9,506 bases of DNA from CAZISM01 sp964541895 (GTDB taxonomy: Bacteria; Zhuqueibacterota; Zhuqueibacteria; Residuimicrobiales; Residuimicrobiaceae). The position numbers were made by a program, and so were the translations under genes. The stretch is from positions 1 through 9,506 of the forward strand of contig CAZISM010000170.1 in NCBI GenBank assembly GCA_964541895.1. The letters run 5' to 3'. Below, one piece after another: positions 1-5,895 of this stretch (the stretch's first letter is position 1; each line of letters begins with the position of its first letter). The notes under the pieces were generated by a model. It searched no databases. It was not told the origin of the DNA and saw only the letters and a program-made list of their open reading frames with translations.

Positions 1-464
1 GCGGCGATACGCCGGTGGTGCTGGCCTACAGCCTCGGCAAAGCGCAGGAGGCGATGAAAATGGCCGATGACGCCGGCCTGGCCGTTCTGGTGCAGCAGAG
101 CGCCTGGCAGATGGCGGAGGTGTATAGCGAGTTCGGCATCCGCTTTAACAACTGCCGGCTCTGGGATGAAATCCCGCCGCCGCCGCGGCACGTGGTCGTC
201 ATGGCACCTCACCTCATCCGCACACGCCTGGTGCGCCAACTCGGCCGCCATAAAACCGTGCTGCTCTCCGGCTGGGGCAACGGCTTTAATCCCATGCGCA
301 ACAGCGCTGATCACGTCATTCCCCTCAGCGATCATGCCGATTTTAACGAACTGTTTCAGTTCATCGATCAGGTCAAACCCGGGCGCATCTACACCACCCA
401 CGGTCCGCACGAATACCCGCAACTGCTGCAGGAACGGGGCTATGACGCCCAATGGCTGATGTGA
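1..464 (+). CDS. Metallo-beta-lactamase fold / beta-CASP exonuclease, C-terminal part (5' end outside window)
   Basis: The reading frame is open from base 3 (GDTPVVLAYSLGKAQEA) to the TGA at 462-464, so the gene enters from the left and only about 153 C-terminal residues are visible. The GTG at 15 is an internal codon, not a start. Two late beta-CASP motifs are present. The His of PLSDHADF (codon at 333) fits motif B and the His of IYTTHG (codon at 399) fits motif C; both normally bind the metal pair. The LAYSLGKAQE segment and SGWGNGF also match SNM1-like and DNA-ligase-associated exonucleases (COG1236 type). Family members are zinc-dependent nucleases acting on DNA or RNA in the cytoplasm. 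The HxHxDH motif of the MBL core would lie upstream, outside the window. No ligase gene is seen beside it; the next gene is a helicase. Whether the substrate is DNA or RNA cannot be decided from this part. Confidence 0.85.
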   Translation, partial: GDTPVVLAYSLGKAQEAMKMADDAGLAVLVQQSAWQMAEVYSEFGIRFNNCRLWDEIPPPPRHVVVMAPHLIRTRLVRQLGRHKTVLLSGWGNGFNPMRNSADHVIPLSDHADFNELFQFIDQVKPGRIYTTHGPHEYPQLLQERGYDAQWLM

Positions 465-508
465 GAACCTGCTCTTCCCGGTGCCTGCCTTGAGGACGAA
501 TACCGTTA

Positions 509-537
509 TTGAATTACAGCTCGTTTTTATCTATATT
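509..537 (+). promoter_or_regulatory. Sigma70-like promoter candidate upstream of the helicase gene
   Basis: TTGAAT (509-514) and TATATT (532-537) are separated by exactly 17 bp. They match the -35 and -10 consensus at 4/6 and 5/6 positions and lie in the AT-rich part of the gap after the nuclease stop. Transcription would begin near 544 and give a leader of about 130 nt containing the inverted repeat at 546-653. If the organism uses a Bacteroidota-type sigma factor this match would mean little, so it is only a candidate. Confidence 0.4.
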
Positions 538-545
538 AGTGCAGC

Positions 546-653
546 CCGGCCCAATGCCACGGAATGCACGGATTGTATCGAATTCAAATCCTGAACCGGT
601 TAAAATATTTTTCGCGTTCATTCGTGTCATTCGTGGTTAATGGGAAAGGCCGG
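546..653. repeat. Imperfect inverted repeat with tandem TTCGTG units
   Basis: The left arm (about 546-574) contains CCGGCC, CCAAT, CCACGGAATGCACGGAT. The right arm (about 617-653) contains CATTCGTGTCATTCGTGG, AATGGG, GGCCGG. The reverse complement of the left arm reads ATCCGTGCATTCCGTGG and aligns with the right arm apart from a few mismatches and one-base gaps. The right arm also repeats itself in steps of 9-10 bases (TTCGCGTTCA, TTCGTGTCA, TTCGTGGTTA). From memory, sequences of the type ATTCGTGTnATTCGTGG recur between genes in many environmental bacterial genomes; copy number here is unknown. As RNA the arms could pair around an AT-rich centre. The ATG at 564 lies inside the left arm. Confidence 0.55.
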
Positions 654-674
654 AATCATTTTAACGATACCAGC

Positions 675-3230
675 ATGTCCGACAAAGTAAATAAATATCT
701 CTCTGCCGCGGTGGTCGAACTCATCCGCGCCGAAATCGACGCCGCCGGCGGCAATGAAGTCTTTTTCATCGGCTATACCGAAGAGGACCTCGTCGTCCAG
801 GATGTGGAAGTAGTGGCGCGCGGACACAAATCCGCGGTGCCGGCGGTGCTGGAAAAGGCCCGCGAAGCCGATGTGGTCATTCACAACCATCCCTCCGGCG
901 GGCTGACGCCCTCCGAGGCCGATCTCTCCATCGCCGCCCACCTGGATTCGTTCCGCGTCGCATTTTACATCACCAACAACCGCGTCGACGATCTCTATGT
1001 GGTGGTGGAGCCGTTCCGCAAAAAAGAGGTGGTGCCGCTGGACAGCAGCGCCCTTGTCGCCTTGCTGCACCCGCGCGGTCCCATTGCCAAAGAACTGCCC
1101 GGCTATGAGGATCGACCGCAACAATCACAGATGGTCGAACTCGTCACCCAGGCGTTCAACCAGGATAAAATCGCCACCATCGAAGCCGGCACCGGCACCG
1201 GCAAGACCATGGCCTACCTGCTGCCCGCCATCCGTTGGGCGCTGCAGAATAAGGAACGGGTGGTGATCTCCACCAACACCATCAATCTGCAGGAGCAGCT
1301 CATCAAAAAAGACATCCCGCTGCTGCACAAGGTTCTGACCGAACCGTTCGAGGCGGTGCTGGTCAAAGGCCGCAGCAACTATGTCTGTCTGCGCAAAGTG
1401 CAGGAGCTGGAATCGGAATTCGATCTCGCCAGCGACGAGGAGGAGCGGGATGAGCTGAAGAGTCTCATCGCCTGGGCCAAAGCCTCCAACGACGGCAGCA
1501 AAGCCGATCTGGCGGTCCTGCCCCAGGAACTGACCTGGGAAAAAATCGCCGCTGAAAGCGACACCTGCACCCACAGCCGCTGTTCGTTTTTCCGCCAGTG
1601 CTTTGTCAACAAGGCCCGACGCAACGCCAGCCGTGCCAATCTGCTGATAGTCAATCACCACCTGCTCTTTGCCGATCTGGCCATTCGCAACGAGTTGGGC
1701 ACTGCCACCGAAGCGGCCGTGCTGCCGCCCTATGAACGGATCATCTTTGACGAAGCCCATCATATCGAAGATGTGGCCACCAGCTACTTTGGCGATCGCA
1801 TCACCCGTACCGGCATTCTGCGCATGCTGAGCCGGCTGCATCGACAGCAGAAAGGGCTGCTGCGGGGCCATTTGCATACCGCGCTCCATAAAATCAACCG
1901 CAAGATCGGCGCCATTCCCATGGACCTGGTGACCAGGATCGATAAACTGGTGGCGGAACGGCTGGTGCCGGAAGCCGAGGGTTTGACCGACGCCACCCAG
2001 GAACTCATGGATCATCTGTATGAAACCGTGAAAAGCCTGGCCGTCGATGCCCAGTCTGAAGAGGTCAAACTGCGCCTGATCCCGGAAATGGCGGAGCAAC
2101 TGCGCAGCAAAGGACTGGGCCCGCTGTTGCGCGATTACATAAAGTCTGTATATTCGTTCAGCGATAATCTGCTCAGTCTCATCAAAGAACTGGACAAAGC
2201 CCAGAAACAGGCCGATGACGATTGGAGCTCCCTGCTCATTGAAATCCGCGCCCAGGCGCAGCGACTGGTCAACGCCGGACAGATCATGGAGGATGTCATC
2301 TTTCAGGAAGACGAAGAGAACATTCGCTGGATTGAGGCCAGGCCGGGCTACCGCGGCCGTCCCATCGTGCGCTTTCTTAAATCGCCGCTCAATGTCGCGC
2401 CCATGATGCAAAAAGCGGTCTATGAACCGTTCGGCACCATCATCATGACCTCAGCCACCTTGACCGTGGAAGGAAAATTCGATTTTCTGCTGCAACGCAC
2501 CGGCCTGCAAGAGATCACCGACAGCCGTCGTCTCGGCCTGATGCTCGCCGCTCCGTTTGATTACCAGAAACAGGCCATCGTCTGCATTCCCGTAGATATC
2601 CCCGAGCCGGGCCAGGGCACCTATAACAAAGAGATCGTGCGGCTGATCTATCAGGCCCTGGCCATCTCGCAGGGCCGGGCTTTCGTGCTCTTTACCTCCT
2701 ACGGTCTGATGAATACGGTCTTTCGTCAGCTGGAAGATTCGCTGCGCCTGCTCGGCATCACCGCCCTGAAACAGGGACAGCTGAACCGCCATGATCTGCT
2801 GTCGCGCTTTCGCGAGGACAAAACCTCTGTTTTGTTCGGCACCGACAGTTTCTGGGAAGGGGTCGATGTGGTGGGCGACGCCCTGGAGTCGGTCATCATC
2901 AGCCGCCTGCCGTTCAAGGTGCCCAACGAACCGATCATCGAGGCGCGCTACGAAGCCATCGAAAAGAACGGCGGTAATCCTTTCATGGATTATGCCGTAC
3001 CTCTGGCCGTGCTCAAATTCAAGCAGGGCTTTGGCCGTCTCATTCGCCATAAAACCGATCGCGGTTCGGTCGTCATTCTCGACAACCGCGTGGTGAACAA
3101 AAATTACGGCAAGCGGTTTCTCCGCTCCCTGCCGGCCTGCAAAACCGTGGTCGGAAAACGCGACATGGTCTATAAAGAACTGGAACAATTCTTCGATCGG
3201 ACCACGCCGGGATCTGGCGCCAAATCCTGA
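675..3230 (+). CDS. JAMM/RadC-like metalloprotease domain fused to a DinG/XPD-family iron-sulfur DNA helicase
   Basis: This 851-residue protein has two parts. Residues about 1-125 form a JAB/RadC-like domain. HNHPSGGLTPSEAD (70-83) gives the H-x-H-x10-D zinc motif, and Glu28 in NEVFFIG is a likely catalytic acid. Residues about 145-840 form a superfamily 2 helicase of the DinG/XPD group: Walker A EAGTGTGKT (170-178), STNTINLQEQL (199-209), DEAH box FDEAHH (358-363), TSATL (592-596), FWEGVDVVGD (726-735) and QGFGRLIR (784-791). Cys238, Cys298, Cys303 and Cys309 sit where this group binds a 4Fe-4S cluster between Walker A and DEAH. Family members are 5'-3' DNA helicases that unwind forks, R-loops or damaged DNA in the cytoplasm. 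The role of the JAMM domain is not known here; it could cut a protein or a conjugate on DNA. The start at 675 (MSDKVNKYL) is chosen because the in-frame upstream ATG at 564 lies in a repeat and encodes sequence unlike the domain. No strong Shine-Dalgarno is seen at 675. Confidence 0.9.
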   Translation: MSDKVNKYLSAAVVELIRAEIDAAGGNEVFFIGYTEEDLVVQDVEVVARGHKSAVPAVLEKAREADVVIHNHPSGGLTPSEADLSIAAHLDSFRVAFYITNNRVDDLYVVVEPFRKKEVVPLDSSALVALLHPRGPIAKELPGYEDRPQQSQMVELVTQAFNQDKIATIEAGTGTGKTMAYLLPAIRWALQNKERVVISTNTINLQEQLIKKDIPLLHKVLTEPFEAVLVKGRSNYVCLRKVQELESEFDLASDEEERDELKSLIAWAKASNDGSKADLAVLPQELTWEKIAAESDTCTHSRCSFFRQCFVNKARRNASRANLLIVNHHLLFADLAIRNELGTATEAAVLPPYERIIFDEAHHIEDVATSYFGDRITRTGILRMLSRLHRQQKGLLRGHLHTALHKINRKIGAIPMDLVTRIDKLVAERLVPEAEGLTDATQELMDHLYETVKSLAVDAQSEEVKLRLIPEMAEQLRSKGLGPLLRDYIKSVYSFSDNLLSLIKELDKAQKQADDDWSSLLIEIRAQAQRLVNAGQIMEDVIFQEDEENIRWIEARPGYRGRPIVRFLKSPLNVAPMMQKAVYEPFGTIIMTSATLTVEGKFDFLLQRTGLQEITDSRRLGLMLAAPFDYQKQAIVCIPVDIPEPGQGTYNKEIVRLIYQALAISQGRAFVLFTSYGLMNTVFRQLEDSLRLLGITALKQGQLNRHDLLSRFREDKTSVLFGTDSFWEGVDVVGDALESVIISRLPFKVPNEPIIEARYEAIEKNGGNPFMDYAVPLAVLKFKQGFGRLIRHKTDRGSVVILDNRVVNKNYGKRFLRSLPACKTVVGKRDMVYKELEQFFDRTTPGSGAKS

Positions 3231-3373
3231 ATCCCCGTTTCCACCATCCCAGGCTTACTCCCTGAACCCTGCAGGCCCAAAAACCCTAGCTTGCTGTTAT
3301 ATCGCGTGTTACGTAATGGGAATTTTAGCGGCATCACCTTTGTTACCTAGTGCAAACCAAGACAGACTGAAGC

Positions 3374-3379
3374 AAGGAA
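3374..3379 (+). promoter_or_regulatory. Shine-Dalgarno site of the TonB-dependent receptor gene
   Basis: AAGGAA ends 9 nt before the ATG at 3389 and supports that start. The rest of the 158-bp gap (3231-3388) shows no clear terminator, riboswitch or -35/-10 pair. It contains the short palindrome TTACGTAA (3309-3316), to which no role can be assigned. Confidence 0.6.
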
Positions 3380-3388
3380 CGCAGTAGT

Positions 3389-5665
3389 ATGAAACGCTAT
3401 TCAATTCTTTTTATCATAGTAATGTTCGCAGCCATGACGCGGGCGCAAAGCCCCCTGACCGGCTCGATCACCGGCACCATCATGGACGCCACTACCAACG
3501 AACCGCTCATTCGCGCCACGGTGCTGGTGGTGGGCACCACTCTGGGCGCCGCCAGTGACCTCGACGGCCGCTATATTGTCGATAAAGTGCCGGTCGGCAC
3601 CTATGCCCTCCAGGTCAACCTTTTGGGCTATAAAAGCGTTCTCATCCCGGACGTGACGGTGACAAACACCAAACCCACCGACATAGATGTACAACTGAAA
3701 CAGAATCCGTTGGAACTGCAGGGTGTCACGGTAAAGCCCAATTTTTTTGAACAAGTGCCGGACAAGCTGCTCAGCACCCAATCGCAATCCAACGCCGAGA
3801 TCCGGCGCTTGCCCGGCGGTCTGGAAGATGTGGTCCGGGCCATGTCCATCCTGCCCGGAGTGGCGCAGGTGCAAAACGGCCGCAACGATTTGATCGTCCG
3901 TGGCGGCGCGCCCTCTGAAAACCTCTATCTTGTCGACGGCATCGAGGTGCCCAATATCAACCATTTCGGCACCCAGGGCGCCACCGGCGGCCCGCTCAGT
4001 TTTATCAATCTCGATTTTGTCGACAACACCACTTTTTCCAGCGGCGGTTTTGGCGTGCGCTATGGCGACAAGCTGTCCTCGGTGACGCGCATCGACCTCC
4101 GTCATGGCCGGGAAGACCAATGGGGCGGCAAAGCGACCATATCCGCCACGCAATTCGGCCTCAACCTGGAAGGGCCGCTGTCGGATCGCGGCGGCCTCAT
4201 TTTCTCGGCACGCCGAAGTTATCTGGATTTCATTTTCAAGGCAGCCGGCTTTGCCTTTGTGCCGGAATATTGGGATTTCATGATCAAAGCCAATTACGAT
4301 CTGGGCGAGCGCGATCGCCTGACCCTGCTGGGGCTTTCGGCCATCAACGATGTGAAGCAGTTTAACGATACGGCGGAAAAACGGTACGACAATTCCCGCA
4401 TCCTGAGCAGCGATCAATACCAGGCCGTATCCGGTCTGACCTGGCGCAGATTGCTGCAAAAAGGATTTTCCACCGTCACGCTGTCCCAGATATACTTTCG
4501 CTACGATCAAATGCAGTCGGACACCTTGCGCAACCCGATTTTTAAAAACGCCTCAAAGGAAATCGAGACCGCGTTGACCGCCAATCTGGTCTGGCGATTG
4601 GGCTCCAACACCGAAGCCACGGTCGGCGTGCAGGCCAAACAGATCCGCTTCAACAGCGACCTGGTTCTGCCGCCGCTGTATACAAATTTTGGTTCGCTCG
4701 TTTCCAGCCAGTCCAGCGCCGACACCATCGCCTGGAAGGCCGCCGGCTGGTTGCAGCTCGAACAGCGCGTCAAACGGTTCAGCATCATGCTGGGCGGACG
4801 CTTGAACTATTTCAGCTGGCTGGGCAGTCCATCGATCATGGAACCCAGACTGGGCGTACGCTACGAACTGTCCGCTCTAAGCAAACTCAACGCCAGCATC
4901 GGTCGCTATCATCAATCTCCTTCCTACATCTGGCTGACGGCCAACCCGGTGAACAAGGATCTAAGGTTCATGACCGTGGACCAGTACATCATCGGCGTCG
5001 AACATCTGCTGCGCGACGATGTCAAGATTAGCCTGGAGGGGTACTATAAAGACTATGCCGATTATCCGGTCAGCACATCCCGGCCGTACCTGATCATGGC
5101 CAACACCGGCGCCGGTTTTGGCGGCGCGGATGAAGGCTTTGCCTCCTTTGGCGTCGATCCGCTGATCAGCAGCGGTTCCGGCTATGCGCGCGGCCTCGAA
5201 TTCTTTCTGCAGAAAAAAACATCGGCCGTTCCCCACTATGCGCTGCTCAGCATCAGCTACAACCAGTCGCGCTTTAAGGCGCTGGACGGCGAGAGCCGGC
5301 CCAGCAGCTTTGATCAACGCTGGATTGTGAATCTGGGCGGTGGCTATATTTTCAACAGCAAATGGGAGTTCAGCGGAAAATTTCGCCTGGCCACCGGCCG
5401 GCCGTATACTCCCTATGGCGTAGATCTGACGCAATACAGCGATGCCTACAACAGCAAACGGCTGCGGGTCAACCACGCCCTGGATCTGCGCGTGGACCGG
5501 CGCTGGAATCTGTCCGGCTGGAACATGATCACCTATATCGACATTCAGAACATATATAACCGGCCGTTTTATGATGTGCCGCGCTACAACGCCTATAAAG
5601 GCACGTTTGACGAAACCTCTTCCATCGGCATCCTGCCCTCCATCGGCATCAGCGCCGAGTTTTAA
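3389..5665 (+). CDS. TonB-dependent outer-membrane receptor with N-terminal carboxypeptidase-like regulatory domain
   Basis: The protein has 758 residues. A Sec signal peptide is clear: KR at 2-3, hydrophobic ILFIIVMFAAM at 6-16, and likely cleavage after TRA (residue 19). Residues about 24-110 form a beta-sandwich regulatory domain of the carboxypeptidase D type (GTIMDATTNEPLIRATV, DLDGRYIVDKVPVGTY, LLGYKSV). The plug domain follows at about 130-240: NAEIRRLPGGLEDVVRAMS, LIVRGGAPSENLYLVDGIEV and FSSGGFGVRYGDKLSSV. The rest is a beta-barrel with many aromatic strands, ending in ISAEF with the terminal Phe typical of outer-membrane proteins. It should import a ligand using TonB-ExbBD energy. 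At 758 residues it is closer in size to small-ligand receptors than to the roughly 1,000-residue SusC proteins, and no SusD gene follows. The substrate cannot be told from the sequence. It appears to be transcribed alone, with gaps of 158 and 230 bp on either side. Confidence 0.9.
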   Translation: MKRYSILFIIVMFAAMTRAQSPLTGSITGTIMDATTNEPLIRATVLVVGTTLGAASDLDGRYIVDKVPVGTYALQVNLLGYKSVLIPDVTVTNTKPTDIDVQLKQNPLELQGVTVKPNFFEQVPDKLLSTQSQSNAEIRRLPGGLEDVVRAMSILPGVAQVQNGRNDLIVRGGAPSENLYLVDGIEVPNINHFGTQGATGGPLSFINLDFVDNTTFSSGGFGVRYGDKLSSVTRIDLRHGREDQWGGKATISATQFGLNLEGPLSDRGGLIFSARRSYLDFIFKAAGFAFVPEYWDFMIKANYDLGERDRLTLLGLSAINDVKQFNDTAEKRYDNSRILSSDQYQAVSGLTWRRLLQKGFSTVTLSQIYFRYDQMQSDTLRNPIFKNASKEIETALTANLVWRLGSNTEATVGVQAKQIRFNSDLVLPPLYTNFGSLVSSQSSADTIAWKAAGWLQLEQRVKRFSIMLGGRLNYFSWLGSPSIMEPRLGVRYELSALSKLNASIGRYHQSPSYIWLTANPVNKDLRFMTVDQYIIGVEHLLRDDVKISLEGYYKDYADYPVSTSRPYLIMANTGAGFGGADEGFASFGVDPLISSGSGYARGLEFFLQKKTSAVPHYALLSISYNQSRFKALDGESRPSSFDQRWIVNLGGGYIFNSKWEFSGKFRLATGRPYTPYGVDLTQYSDAYNSKRLRVNHALDLRVDRRWNLSGWNMITYIDIQNIYNRPFYDVPRYNAYKGTFDETSSIGILPSIGISAEF

Positions 5666-5676
5666 ACCTGTTTGCT

Positions 5677-5704
5677 GCGGCCGCGCCGTTCAGAGCCCGG
5701 CCGC
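5677..5704 (+). terminator. GC-rich hairpin just after the receptor gene, possible terminator
   Basis: GCGGCCG (5677-5683) pairs perfectly with CGGCCGC (5698-5704) around a 14-nt loop, beginning 11 nt after the receptor stop codon. No T-tract follows; the next bases are C-rich. It is therefore not a standard intrinsic terminator, but it could slow polymerase, protect the mRNA 3' end or be chance in GC-rich DNA. Confidence 0.3.
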
Positions 5705-5707
5705 GCA

Positions 5708-5751
5708 CCTCCCCCCCTGTCATAGCAAAAGATCGCCCTCCCCCCTGTCAT
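5708..5751. repeat. Direct repeat of a C-tract followed by TGTCAT
   Basis: CCT plus seven C and TGTCAT (5708-5723) recurs as CCT plus six C and TGTCAT (5737-5751). The second copy runs on into the TTGCGAGCG of the dispersed repeat, while the first continues AGCAAAAGATCG. The first may be a decayed or partial copy of the same element, or a slippage-prone duplication. Confidence 0.5.
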
Positions 5752-5812
5752 TGCGAGCGCAGGCACGAATATCGCGTAAGAACAGGCTCTCCCATGCAGC
5801 GAAGCAATCTCC
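5746..5812. repeat. Split copy of the dispersed TGTCATTGCGAG...GAAGCAATCTC repeat
   Basis: The left half TGTCATTGCGAGCGC (5746-5760) and the right half CAGCGAAGCAATCTCC (5797-5812) match the two ends of an intergenic repeat that I know from many unrelated bacteria, where they are usually joined or nearly joined. Here 36 bases (5761-5796) separate them. ATTGC at 5750-5754 and GCAAT at 5804-5808 are complementary, so the whole unit can close as a stem-loop. The spacer has no obvious coding content. The match to the repeat class is from memory and has not been checked by a search. Confidence 0.6.
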
Positions 5813-5895
5813 GAGAGCGGCTCCCATACCTTGCAAAGAATCTTAATTACAATCTCCTTGCTTGCTTTTTTGCAGATTTCTTGATAAACTTGACC

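Noticed and set aside
15..464. GTG at 15 as a gene start
   Set aside because: The frame is open to the window edge and the residues before it (GDTPV) continue the conserved family sequence, so the gene begins upstream.
465..508. Terminator after the nuclease gene
   Set aside because: No stem of useful length followed by a T-tract was found.
1125..2411. Long minus-strand open frame (428 codons) opposite the helicase
   Set aside because: It lies wholly inside the helicase gene, whose motifs are unmistakable. The minus-strand product shows no recognisable domain and is a by-product of GC-rich codon use.
3309..3316. TTACGTAA palindrome as an operator
   Set aside because: It is a lone 8-bp palindrome with no second copy and no clear promoter beside it; chance is a sufficient explanation.
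3401..4510. Minus-strand open frame (369 codons) opposite the TonB receptor
   Set aside because: It is fully covered by the receptor's regulatory and plug domains, and the product has no family features.
5831..5895. Promoter for the radical SAM operon in the AT-rich stretch
   Set aside because: TACAAT (5848-5853) and TTGCAA (5831-5836) are only 11 bp apart, and other pairs match poorly. A promoter is likely in this stretch but cannot be placed.
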